A stretch of DNA of 64,000 nucleotides from DASYXZ01 sp035946625 (GCA_035946625.1 DASYZE010000085.1:86540-150539), one strand, 5' to 3'; counted from the first letter of the stretch, positions 9,874 to 18,405 are shown. The notes: generated by a model not told the origin, from the sequence alone. A program made the numbers and translations.

Positions 9874-10125
9874 ATGAGCAAAAAACGAATTTCCGGCGGC
9901 GTGGTACACAGCGTGCCAGCGGATTTACGAAAAGTCCTGGTGGGTGATGCGGCGGCACGGGCAAAATGGGAAGACATTACCCCGCTCGCCCGCAATGAAT
10001 GGATCTGCTGGATTACCTCGGTGAAGAAACCGGAAACCAGAAAGCAGCACGTCGAGAGAACGCGCACGGAGCTTAAAGAAGGAATGCGTCGGCCCTGCTG
10101 TTGGCCCGGCTGCCCTCATCGTTGA
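9874..10125 (+). CDS. YdeI/OmpD-associated family small protein
   Basis: An 83-residue protein with the conserved pattern WEDITPLARNEWICWITS, then KPETRKQHVERTRTEL and a cysteine-containing end RRPCCWPGCPHR, the signature of the YdeI/OmpD-associated C-terminal family. The family is sometimes annotated as bacteriocin protection; the biochemical role is unsettled. The ATG at 9874 is preceded by a weak purine-rich stretch. The gene is intact although it sits between two decayed reverse-strand Ig-repeat remnants, so it may have arrived by insertion. Confidence 0.75.
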   Translation: MSKKRISGGVVHSVPADLRKVLVGDAAARAKWEDITPLARNEWICWITSVKKPETRKQHVERTRTELKEGMRRPCCWPGCPHR

Positions 10126-10199
10126 AATAATCAATACACCCCGGGTATCACCCGCCCCGTATGCTTGCGGTAATCGTTGGGCGGGCATTGGATTTGGAA

Positions 10200-10336
10200 A
10201 GCGCACCGGCCCTCGCCGAAGAGTAGGTTCCTGTTACGGCGAGCGTATAAACGCCTGCCGCGGTGCCGGGGTTCCTGCCGCCGCCCCTCCGCATCGACCA
10301 GTCAAGAGAACCATCTGCCGAAAGATTCGCTTGCAC
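10200..10336 (-). pseudogene. Second Ig-like repeat remnant
   Basis: On the reverse strand the frame shows GSLDWSMRRGGGRNPG followed by TAAGVYTLAVTGTYSSA, the same Gly-rich linker plus beta-strand pattern as the fragment at 9613-9830. Similarity is lost after this point, consistent with a frameshift, and the frame stops at 10148. It is probably a decayed copy of the C-terminal end of a secreted Ig-repeat protein. Boundaries are approximate. Confidence 0.45.
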
Positions 10337-10520
10337 ATTGCCCCGAACGGTAATGGTATATTTCTACTAGAGTGAAAGAAGCATAGCGCCGCCTGCAAAT
10401 CGCCCGAAGAAGCCCAACTGGCGGGGCGCGAAGCGCGCTTTAGAATCAGAGTCGTCAGCGCCTATAATTTCACCTGCGCATTATCGGCCTACCGGCTCAC
10501 CCCCATTGCCGCCGGAAAGT

Positions 10521-10590
10521 TGTCATTCCGATCCGTCAGCCGACGGAGAGAGCCTGCCCTGAGCTTGTCGAAGGGAATCCCGCTCCGAGC
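10521..10590 (+). repeat. Interspersed repeat copy 1
   Basis: It begins TGTCATTCCGATCCGTCAGC, continues with CGACGGAGAG and ends with the CCTGAGCTTGTCGAAGGGAA word. The same units recur at 10605, 10795, 17405 and, inverted, at 22650. Non-coding. Confidence 0.8.
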
Positions 10591-10604
10591 TTCAGGGACC
10601 CCGT

Positions 10605-10650
10605 TTGTCATTCCGATCCGTCAGCCGACGGAGAGGAATCCCGCTCTGAG
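10605..10650 (+). repeat. Interspersed repeat copy 2
   Basis: A second copy of the unit that starts at 10521, here lacking the internal CCTGAGCTTGTCGAAGG segment, so GGAGAG runs directly into GAATCCCGC. Related shorter words lie between copies (around 10700-10735 and 10875-10905). Confidence 0.8.
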
Positions 10651-10794
10651 TCTTTTGAAGGCGAATCCCTCTCAGGTGCTCTATTGCCCAAACTTCAGGG
10701 CCAGATTCTTCGCTGTCGCTCAGAATGACATCTTGGACGTGTCTGTCCTGGCGGAGCGCGAAGCACAGATGATTATCATTCCGAGCCCTTCGCT

Positions 10795-10840
10795 GTCATT
10801 CCGATCCGTCAGCCGACGGAGAGGAATCTCGCCTTGACGC
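10795..10840 (+). repeat. Interspersed repeat copy 3
   Basis: Third copy in the cluster, with the same short form as copy 2 (CGACGGAGAG followed by GAATCTCGC). The cluster lies directly upstream of the methylase-NurA-HerA operon. Confidence 0.8.
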
Positions 10841-11039
10841 TTTTCCCGCTCCGGGTCTTGAGGCCTTCCATTTGTCATCCTGAGTCCGGCGAAGGATCTC
10901 GCACTGAGTCTCGGCCCCTTGTAGCTATCGGGCACTTTACAGGAGTAGGCCGGAACCGGGATAACCTCCTCGAATGTAATTGCACCATACAGACTTGATA
11001 TGATAGAACCTTGACGTTCATTCCTTGTCAACTCGTCCG

Positions 11040-14000
11040 ATGGACCCAAACGCGCGAAAACTCGCAGAAGTATTCAAAGCGGCTTCGCAGTCGGGCGTGC
11101 TTGAAAAACCCTTTCGAGAAAGGGTTGAGAAGCACCTTATCGAATTTGCGGCGCAATCTGGGCTTGACTTGGTGCCTCACACAGAAGTAACGCTTGGCAC
11201 CTCTGGGCGCGCGGACACCATCTACAACCGGTTTATCATTGAGTGGGAAAAACCGGGCAGTTTCAAACCGTCTAACCACGCCACGACCAACACCCATAGC
11301 ATCGCACAGGTTAAAGACTATGGAGATTCGCTTTTCTGGCGAACCCGAGAGAAACCGGGGCGAATTGTGGGTTGTTGTACGGATGGCCGTTACCTTATAT
11401 TCGTCACTAAACCGCATAAAGAATGGGTTGCGAATGAGCCGGTACTTGTGTCCGAGCAATCCTGCAGGAAGTTTCTCGATTACTTCCACTCACTGCAATC
11501 GGGTGTCGCACTTATTCCAGATTATCTCAGCGAAGACTTCTCATCCGATAACATCCGTACTCAGCGCGCAGTCAAGGCGCTCTATAACACGCTTGTTGAA
11601 CACGCTGATGCACCGTCGCTGGATGCTATCTTCACGCAGTGGGCGCAATTCTTTGGCGCGGTTACCGAATACGAGCAGTGGCGAGTAAAGCTGGCGAATG
11701 AAGCCGAACTCCGCAAAATGCTCCAAGCGTTCGGAATCCCTTCACAAAAACCGGACCTCAATCGCTTTTTTTACGCTACCCACACTTTTTTTGCGGTTCT
11801 CACCAAGCTGCTGGCCTACGTCATTGTCGGACGCTACACCGATCTGCCTACGCCACCGCTCTCGGAATGGAAGGATCTTTCGAACAAAGACCTCGCGTGG
11901 CGATTTCAGGACATGGAGCACGGAGGACCTTTTGGCGAAGCAGGCATTCGGAATTTCCTGGAAGGTGATTTCTTCAAGTGGTATACGGGCTTCTTCACTC
12001 CGGAACTAGCCGACTGCCTACGCGCAGTTGTGAACCGTCTTTCAGACTATGACCCCGCAACTCTCGACCTGGCCCCCGGTCCTACGCAGGACTTGCTTAA
12101 AAAACTTTACCATCGACTTGTTTCGCCCCACATCCGCAAGGCGCTCGGCGAGTATTACACACCAGACTGGCTGGCTCAGCGGTTGCTCGACATGCTGGAC
12201 GGCGGCAAATTCCGGGGAGACCCTCGAAAGCGGTTGCTCGACCCTGCATGCGGTTCTGGGACGTTTCTCCTACTGGCCATCAAGGCGACTCGGGAGAACG
12301 CGGTTGCTAAGTCTATTCCACCCGGAGAACTCCTACGCACCATTTGTACCAATATCGTCGGCATTGACCTGAATCCCTTGGCGGTCATCGCGGCTCGCAC
12401 GAATTATTTGTTGGCGCTCGGTCCGCTTTTACAGCACCGCGGCAAAGAGGCTCTGGAAATACCGGTGTACCTCGCCGATTCCATCATGACGCCCTCGCGG
12501 AGTGGCAGCAATTTGTTTGAGGCCGAGAAAGTTCCGGTGTTGCTTTCCATCGGCAAGGTGGAATTGCCTCGGCGCCTTGCCACGCAGGAAGGCGTCGCCA
12601 AGCTGACCGAGTTGCTGGACAAACACTTGGAGCGAGAAGTTTCCACGCCGACCGAAAGATTTTTGGTCGCTGCCAAAGCTGAGCTGGTAGCTTGCGGCGC
12701 AGACTGGGGCCAGGATTCAGACGTGCTGCGCGAGCTCTATTCGAAGCTCCACAATCTCCACTCGGCGGGTCGCAACGGCATGTGGGCGCGGATTTTGAAA
12801 AATGCCTTCGCGCCCGTCTTTCTGGCACCTTTCGATTACATCGCTGGCAATCCACCCTGGATCAATTGGCAGAACCTACCGGAAGGCTATCGCAACGAGA
12901 CCAAGCAACTCTGGTTTGACCACGGGTTGTTCGTCCACAGCGGCATGGACACGATCCTGGGGAAGGGCAAGAAAGACATCTCCATGTTGATGACTTACGT
13001 CGCGGCGGATAGCTACCTCAAAAACGGCGGGCGCTTCGGCTTTGTCATCACTCAAAGCGTCTTTAAGACGAGCGGTGCAGGTCAAGGGTTTCGCCGGTTT
13101 ATCACTCGCAAAAAGGAGCCGCTAGCCGTCCTTTTTGTGGACGACTTTTCCGAAATGCAATTGTTCGAGGGCGCCACGAATCGAACAGCCGTGTTCATTC
13201 TGCGTAAAGGCCAACCGACCAAATACCCTGTTCAATACGCCTTTTGGCGCAAGTTGGAGGGAGGCCGGAAAGGAGGATTCGGCTATGACGCAACGCTGGA
13301 AGAGGTCACGGCGAAAACCAGGAGGCTCGCTTTCATTGCTGAGCCAGTCAGCACTACCGATCCAACAAGCGCCTGGCTGGCTGGGCGTCCGCTGGCGATC
13401 AGGGCGGTAAAGAAGGTTATGGGCAAGTCCGATTATGAGGCGCACGCGGGTGTCTACACAGGAGGGGCGAATGCGGTTTACTGGTTCGAAATTCTACACG
13501 ATAATGGTGACGGGACGGTGAGAGCAAGGAACATCACTGAAGGTGCCAAGCGAAAGGCTGAGAGTGTTCAGGTGACGCTCGAGAAGGATCTGCTTTACCC
13601 CCTTTTACGCGGGCGCGACATATTTGAGTGGCAAGCCAAACCGAGTGCGCACATCCTGTTCGTCCAGGACGTAGAGAAACGTCGCGGGATCACAGAAACC
13701 GCGATGCGTAATTACCCGTGGACTTACAGGTGGCTTGAAAGCCAAAAGTCATTGTTGTTACAAAGGGCTGCTTACAAACGCTACTTCGATCCGGACCAAG
13801 ATCCGTTCTACTCGATGTTCAACGTCGGACGGTATTCGGTGGGAAAGTGGAAGGTTGGCTGGCCCGAGGTAGCGAACGAGCTCACGGCCGCCGTAATCCC
13901 CCCCCATCGTGGAAAGCCGACTCTATCTGACCACACCATCATTGAGGTTGCGGCGGGCAGCGAAGACGAGGCTCATTTTGTGGCGGCTGTGCTGAATTCC

Positions 14001-14303
14001 ACGCCCTTTCGGTTCGGAGTGGCGAGCTACATTGTTCTACATCCAGACCCGCACATCCTCGATAACTTCCGGGTGCCAAAGCTTAACCCTTCATCTGCGC
14101 TGCATAGGAAGATTGTTCGTGAAGCTCAGCGGCTTGCTGCAGGTCCTCCAGAGGCTCAAGCCCTAACCTACCCTCGTATTGATTCCCTTTGTGCCGAGCT
14201 TTGGGAAATCGACAGAAAAGGCCTCAAAGCTATCGAAGACGCATACGTCGAACTTTATGGGCCCAGGCAGGCCACAGAAAGCAGGCCAGAGGTTGAGCAA
14301 TGA
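11040..14303 (+). CDS. N6-adenine DNA methyltransferase with N-terminal nuclease-like region
   Basis: A large (about 1087 aa) gamma-type adenine methylase of the Eco57I/PglX-like class. The SAM-binding motif I DPACGSGTF is at about residues 401-409, preceded by LGEYYTPDWLAQRLLDML, and the catalytic motif IV NPPW is at 604-607. The C-terminal third probably recognises the target sequence. The first 100 residues contain GRADTIYNRFIIEWEKPG with D59, E68, E70/K71 and later QVKDY, suggestive of a PD-(D/E)XK nuclease core with an altered ExK. The ATG at 11040 is chosen over the TTG at 11025. The gene overlaps the NurA-like gene by 4 bases (ATGA), so the two are translationally coupled. It is likely the modification, and perhaps restriction, part of a defence system. 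GC appears lower than in the efflux genes. Confidence 0.9.
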   Translation: MDPNARKLAEVFKAASQSGVLEKPFRERVEKHLIEFAAQSGLDLVPHTEVTLGTSGRADTIYNRFIIEWEKPGSFKPSNHATTNTHSIAQVKDYGDSLFWRTREKPGRIVGCCTDGRYLIFVTKPHKEWVANEPVLVSEQSCRKFLDYFHSLQSGVALIPDYLSEDFSSDNIRTQRAVKALYNTLVEHADAPSLDAIFTQWAQFFGAVTEYEQWRVKLANEAELRKMLQAFGIPSQKPDLNRFFYATHTFFAVLTKLLAYVIVGRYTDLPTPPLSEWKDLSNKDLAWRFQDMEHGGPFGEAGIRNFLEGDFFKWYTGFFTPELADCLRAVVNRLSDYDPATLDLAPGPTQDLLKKLYHRLVSPHIRKALGEYYTPDWLAQRLLDMLDGGKFRGDPRKRLLDPACGSGTFLLLAIKATRENAVAKSIPPGELLRTICTNIVGIDLNPLAVIAARTNYLLALGPLLQHRGKEALEIPVYLADSIMTPSRSGSNLFEAEKVPVLLSIGKVELPRRLATQEGVAKLTELLDKHLEREVSTPTERFLVAAKAELVACGADWGQDSDVLRELYSKLHNLHSAGRNGMWARILKNAFAPVFLAPFDYIAGNPPWINWQNLPEGYRNETKQLWFDHGLFVHSGMDTILGKGKKDISMLMTYVAADSYLKNGGRFGFVITQSVFKTSGAGQGFRRFITRKKEPLAVLFVDDFSEMQLFEGATNRTAVFILRKGQPTKYPVQYAFWRKLEGGRKGGFGYDATLEEVTAKTRRLAFIAEPVSTTDPTSAWLAGRPLAIRAVKKVMGKSDYEAHAGVYTGGANAVYWFEILHDNGDGTVRARNITEGAKRKAESVQVTLEKDLLYPLLRGRDIFEWQAKPSAHILFVQDVEKRRGITETAMRNYPWTYRWLESQKSLLLQRAAYKRYFDPDQDPFYSMFNVGRYSVGKWKVGWPEVANELTAAVIPPHRGKPTLSDHTIIEVAAGSEDEAHFVAAVLNSTPFRFGVASYIVLHPDPHILDNFRVPKLNPSSALHRKIVREAQRLAAGPPEAQALTYPRIDSLCAELWEIDRKGLKAIEDAYVELYGPRQATESRPEVEQ

Positions 14304-15448
14304 CCCGCCGGCTGCCCCCCATCTTCGGACTTCAGCAAGCGCTTCAGGTGCTTTCCGATCGCACCGACGTGTTGCCAGCGGTCGGCGGCGCCACCGAAGA
14401 CGAATTGCGAGCCGACATTGATGAAATTGACGACCAACGTGCCACAAGCGATGACACACTCCTGGACGAACCGTACGAATTCGGGAACTCTCAGATTTAT
14501 GTTCCCCTAACGCCGCTGCGCCGACCCGAGGAGCATCTTTTCCAGTTCTTTCTCGACGGTTCCATGCGATCATTTTTTGTTGGGACAGCCCTTGAGCACG
14601 ATCGCTCAACGCCGGTGATCATCGGCCAAGTGGGCTGCGTTGCATTGGAGCGGGAAGACGGAGGCAGACTTAAAATTGCCGCCCAAAGTCAAAGAAACCT
14701 CCTCTTGGTTGCATTCAGTCAGATCAGCGATGAAGTGCGGAGCAGGCTTCAAGAAATCGTGTCAAAGCTAGGGGACAACTATAAAGTTGCAAACATTGAA
14801 GAATATGGACAGGAAGGTCAAGATCTTCGACGCCGCGCAGAAGACACGATGCGTGTCACGATGCACGACATTGAGACGGAGACCTTGATGCAGGCAGTCA
14901 TAGGGAAAGAAAACTGCTGGTTGATCGCGGACGGCTCGCTGCGGTTCGCCAAGATTTTTGAGGAACTTCGGAAACACTTCAATGAGGCACAACCCCCCTT
15001 GGTGAGTGTAGCGAAAAACTTCAGTAAGGTCCCAAGGTTCAAGATTGGACGCGGCGGCAAGGCGCGGGAAGTCAACCTGTGGCAGCTTTTGTCGGAATTG
15101 CCGGAGGGTCACCGGACGATGGCGTTCAAGGCCAAGACGAAAGACCGAGTTGTTTCCGTATGGTACATGCGGCTTCGAATGAAAAGCCGGATGGAGTACC
15201 CGTTGATGGGAGTCATTAAGGTGGAGTTGCCGGTGCTCGCACCCGATCCGCCTCCAAGCGATCTCGTAACGAAGCTCAGCAATGCGTTACTTGCCGAGCG
15301 CACCGTCACTCCGCATGGTTCAGACCGTCGTTGGCATGCACACCTTTATCCGATTTTCCAGGCGGAGCGTGCAGTCAAGGACGCTTTTGTCAGCATTTCA
15401 ACCTTAAGGGCAGGCTTGCGCTGGCCGCCTGCCACTGTTAGGAGCTAA
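14300..15448 (+). CDS. nurA: NurA-like nuclease
   Basis: A 382-residue protein with the RNase H-like NurA pattern: a first acidic motif FLDGSMRSF (D86), WLIADGSL (D211), VSVAKNFSKVPRF (K239) and a C-terminal WHAHLYPIFQAER. In archaea NurA is a 5'-3' exonuclease/endonuclease that works inside the HerA hexamer during end resection. Here it is overlapped by the methylase gene upstream and separated by 3 bases from the HerA-type gene downstream, strong evidence for one complex. Bacterial HerA-NurA pairs beside methylases are generally regarded as defence candidates. The assignment rests on motifs and context. Confidence 0.8.
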   Translation: MTRRLPPIFGLQQALQVLSDRTDVLPAVGGATEDELRADIDEIDDQRATSDDTLLDEPYEFGNSQIYVPLTPLRRPEEHLFQFFLDGSMRSFFVGTALEHDRSTPVIIGQVGCVALEREDGGRLKIAAQSQRNLLLVAFSQISDEVRSRLQEIVSKLGDNYKVANIEEYGQEGQDLRRRAEDTMRVTMHDIETETLMQAVIGKENCWLIADGSLRFAKIFEELRKHFNEAQPPLVSVAKNFSKVPRFKIGRGGKAREVNLWQLLSELPEGHRTMAFKAKTKDRVVSVWYMRLRMKSRMEYPLMGVIKVELPVLAPDPPPSDLVTKLSNALLAERTVTPHGSDRRWHAHLYPIFQAERAVKDAFVSISTLRAGLRWPPATVRS

Positions 15449-15451
15449 AAC

Positions 15452-17113
15452 ATGGCAGAGGACCCTCGCAAGATTATTGGCCGTGGCTCGGCCACAGACA
15501 AAAACGCAAACACATCCAATGAGTTCAACTTTTGGCTTGCTCCCGAGGTTCTTGCTAATCCATTTGACATCGTGGAGGCCGAGACCTATAGGGATAGCAA
15601 AACATACGGGCTGGTGTTGAACCTTGAGCACACAACGGATGCTGCGAGCCATCTCTCGAACTACATCTCAAACAATTTCGGGGAAGCTACCGAGGACCCA
15701 CAAACGCCGCGACAAGGCACAACGGTCGCCAAATGCGCCGTGCTCTCCAACACCGAAGAAATCTACATGCCGGTGCCCAGCGAGGCGCGAATTCGTTTTG
15801 CTGACGCGCAAGGAATTTTGAAGGCGCTCGGCGCGGACGCAATCAAAGAAGAGCATAAGATTCCCGCTGGGCTGATCGAAATGAGCAACGGCACGCAAGC
15901 GCCGTGTTTTCTGGATGCCCGGTATCTCTTAGGACCTGAAGGCGCCCACCTGAACGTCTCAGGTATATCGGGCTTGGCAACAAAAACGAGCTACGTTGTG
16001 TTTCTTATCTCGGCAATCCTGCAGAAGTATGCAAACGCAGAAAGCACTGCCGTCGTTCTTCTGAATGTGAAGCACGATGACCTTTTGCATATTCACGAAC
16101 CAAATGAGGAATTGAAGGAACCGGACCGAAAGATGTGGAATAACTTGGCGCTCGAACCGAAGGCTTTTCCGAAGGACCGCGTTCATTATTTGCTCCCTAA
16201 CGGCAAGCTCACAGCCAGTACCGGCAAGCCGAACAGCCATTCAACGCCTAACATTCCCCACGACATCTACGCTTACGCCTTATCAAACACCAGAGATAAG
16301 GTCGACTTATTGATGGGCCACGTACCCGATGTGTGGGACACGCTTCGGGCATTGATTGGGATCGTCCAGGAAGGACTTGCGGCCGGCGTAAAGGACAAGC
16401 GTTGGGGCACGGTCAAGACTTGGTCGGGATTGATTGACGGCCCACCCCTTTACGAAGTTTCCGAAGGAAAGCAAAAAGGAATCGGGGAGGTACCAGCGAG
16501 CACAGTCAACCGCTTCCGGCGCATCTTGCGCCGCATTACGCAAACCAGGCAGTCGGGATTGTTCGTTGACCAGCTTAGTCGCAATACATGCGACCTGGGA
16601 CAAAAGATCAAAGAGATTAAGGGTGGTCACACCTACGTCGTGGACATTTACAACCTCAAGGACGAGGAAAAAACACTTGTTTTTGGCGACATTCTTAGGA
16701 CGATCTATCAGCTCTATGCGGAAAGTGACGAAGAAGATCAAGACATGCCCGACAAGGTGATAATCTTCGTGGATGAACTGAATAAATACGCACCGGAAGG
16801 GACCAAGGGCTCTCCCATTCTGGACCAAGTCCTCGAGGTTTCAGAGCGCGGTCGTTCATTGGGAATTGTCCTTTTCGGGGCTGAACAATTCTTGAGCGCG
16901 GTCCATGATCGCGTCACCGGCAATTGTTCCACAACGGTTTTTGGGCGAACTAACGCTGCAGAAATGGCCGAGCGCGCGTATCGGTTTCTGAATCCCGACA
17001 TTAAAGCTGCCGCTACGCGCCTCGATAAGGGCCAACTTATCCTTAGTCATGCAGTTTTTCGCCAGCCAGTGAAGATAAAATTCCCACTTCCTGCTTATAA
17101 ACAACCTGCGTAG
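15452..17113 (+). CDS. herA: HerA-type hexameric DNA translocase ATPase
   Basis: A 553-residue HerA/FtsK-superfamily (DUF87) ATPase. An N-terminal beta-rich HAS-barrel-like region is followed by an atypical P-loop GISGLATKTS at residues 171-180 (K178), the strand VVLLNVKHDDLL, Walker B VIIFVDELNKY (D441, E442) and SERGRSLGI with a possible arginine finger near R467. The C-terminal HAVFRQPVKIKFPLP strap is typical of HerA. It would pump DNA through a ring, feeding the NurA-like nuclease encoded 3 bases upstream. It is the last gene of the operon; no terminator hairpin with a T-tract was seen after it. Confidence 0.86.
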   Translation: MAEDPRKIIGRGSATDKNANTSNEFNFWLAPEVLANPFDIVEAETYRDSKTYGLVLNLEHTTDAASHLSNYISNNFGEATEDPQTPRQGTTVAKCAVLSNTEEIYMPVPSEARIRFADAQGILKALGADAIKEEHKIPAGLIEMSNGTQAPCFLDARYLLGPEGAHLNVSGISGLATKTSYVVFLISAILQKYANAESTAVVLLNVKHDDLLHIHEPNEELKEPDRKMWNNLALEPKAFPKDRVHYLLPNGKLTASTGKPNSHSTPNIPHDIYAYALSNTRDKVDLLMGHVPDVWDTLRALIGIVQEGLAAGVKDKRWGTVKTWSGLIDGPPLYEVSEGKQKGIGEVPASTVNRFRRILRRITQTRQSGLFVDQLSRNTCDLGQKIKEIKGGHTYVVDIYNLKDEEKTLVFGDILRTIYQLYAESDEEDQDMPDKVIIFVDELNKYAPEGTKGSPILDQVLEVSERGRSLGIVLFGAEQFLSAVHDRVTGNCSTTVFGRTNAAEMAERAYRFLNPDIKAAATRLDKGQLILSHAVFRQPVKIKFPLPAYKQPA

Positions 17114-17899
17114 GTTTGAGCGGCGGCTCGCGCGAGGGGAGGCATCTTGCGGCTTCGTGACCCTCCTCGTGTGCGATGGCTCATCTGAATCGGCGAGACA
17201 CGCCGAACCGGACGAGGGCCGGAAAACAGTAGACGGTAGTCGGTAGACAGTAGACGGGGCGGACTAAAGAGCGGCAGGGTTTCGGATTCGATGACAGGGA
17301 AGCAGTCGCCAGTAGTCAGTTGTCAGCGGTCAGTTAAGCCAACCAATGCTCAAGATGCCTTCTTCCAGAAAAAGTTAACAGTCCACAGTTTACAGTTTAT
17401 GGCGCGTCATTCCGATCCGTCAGCCGGCGGAGAGACCCTGCCCTGAGCTTGTGGGAGGGAATCCCGCCTCGAGGCGAGACCCCTCACTGCCGTTCGGGGT
17501 GACAGTTGCGGACGGACTTGAGCGTCATAGCAAGGCAAATGTTTGCGGGCCAATTCGGCGGCGCGTCCCATGCCGACGATTAGAGGGACATATCATTCAG
17601 TGACGAGTGACAAGTGACGGGTGACAAGCTGGAAGACAAAAACCGCCGCGCTGATTGGGCTCCTGATGGCCGCCGATAAGCGCAGTGGCAAGTGATAAAT
17701 GGCGGGTGACAAGCGGGCCGAAAAACGAACGGCGCTTTGCGGCGGACGTCCCGATTTTATCGGGACAGGTTCCGTGCGCCAATTCCTTTCGGCGCATGAA
17801 ACTTGTGGACTGTGAGTGACAAGTAATCCTCCGGAACCTTTTGCACGTCTATCGGTACTTTGGCCGCCGCTTGTACAGCGACGCAGTGATAGAGCACGC
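17114..17899. other. Gene-free region with reiterated short words
   Basis: Almost 800 bases without a credible gene. They contain runs of near-repeats such as GTAGACGGTAGTCGGTAGAC (17228 onward) and GTGACGAGTGACAAGTGACG (around 17600), with echoes at 17680-17715 and 17810. A further copy of the interspersed repeat lies at 17405. These look like degenerate short-word expansions, not coding sequence. Confidence 0.6.
17405..17468 (+). repeat. Interspersed repeat copy 4
   Basis: TCATTCCGATCCGTCAGCC followed by GGCGGAGAG and CCTGCCCTGAGCTTGT, matching the unit at 10521 with a few substitutions. It lies just beyond the other end of the methylase-NurA-HerA operon. Confidence 0.75.
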
Positions 17900-18204
17900 C
17901 ACGCGCGCGGGGGTGAACCGGGATAGACAGATTCCAGATTCAAAATTCCAGAGTCGTCCGCACGCGCGCGGGGGTGAACCGGGATAAACAGATTCCAGAT
18001 TCAACATTCCAGAGTCGTCCGCACGCGCGTGGAGGTGAGCCGGGATAAACAGATTCCAGATTCAAAATTCCAGAGTCGTCCGCACGCACGTATGGGTGAA
18101 CCGGGATAAACAGATTCCAGATTCAAAATTTCAGAGTCGTCCGCACGCGCGTATAGGTGAACCGGGATAAACAGATTCCAGATTCAACATTCCAGAGTCG
18201 TCCG
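17900..18204 (+). repeat. Tandem array, five copies of a 61-bp unit
   Basis: Units start at 17900, 17961, 18022, 18083 and 18144, an exact 61-base period. Each runs CACGCGCGCG, a variable tetrad, GTGAACCGGGATAAACAG, then ATTCCAGATTCAAAATTCCA and GAGTCGTCCG. Most variation falls just after the CACGC(G/A)CG start. A sixth unit begins at 18205 but diverges after about 10 bases. The array is non-coding and is not a CRISPR, because there are no unique spacers. Confidence 0.9.
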
Positions 18205-18242
18205 CACGCACGAGGGCTTGCCCTCCGACCGCAAGACGCGAC

Positions 18243-18315
18243 GCATTTTGATGTAGCGCCGCCCTTCAGGGCGGCACATGCCGGGCTAAAGCCTCGCTCT
18301 ACAAAATCAAAATGC
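18243..18315. repeat. GTAG-type palindromic element with inverted ends
   Basis: The outer inverted ends are GCATTTTGATGTAG (18243-18256) and CTACAAAATCAAAATGC (18299-18315). Inside lies a perfect hairpin, GCCGCCC-TTCA-GGGCGGC, directly after GTAG. The GTAG-plus-palindrome arrangement resembles bacterial REP elements. Related elements lie at 20558, 52784 and 63153. Confidence 0.65.
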
Positions 18316-18405
18316 GGCACTGCCTTCCGGTTGCATAAAGGGGCGCTGTGGCATACCATCGAGCTTAGTGGAATGCGCCCCAGGCGCTGAAGGAAGGAGT
18401 TGGCC

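Noticed and set aside
11028..11489. 153-residue reverse frame in the methylase region
   Set aside because: Antisense shadow of the methylase N-terminus; no ribosome-binding site or motif.
11040..17113. BREX or DISARM system
   Set aside because: No PglZ, BrxC, BrxL, DrmA/B/C or Lon-like gene lies nearby; only methylase, NurA-like and HerA-like genes are present.
17900..18204. CRISPR array
   Set aside because: The whole 61-base unit repeats contiguously; there are no unique spacers of similar length and no cas genes.
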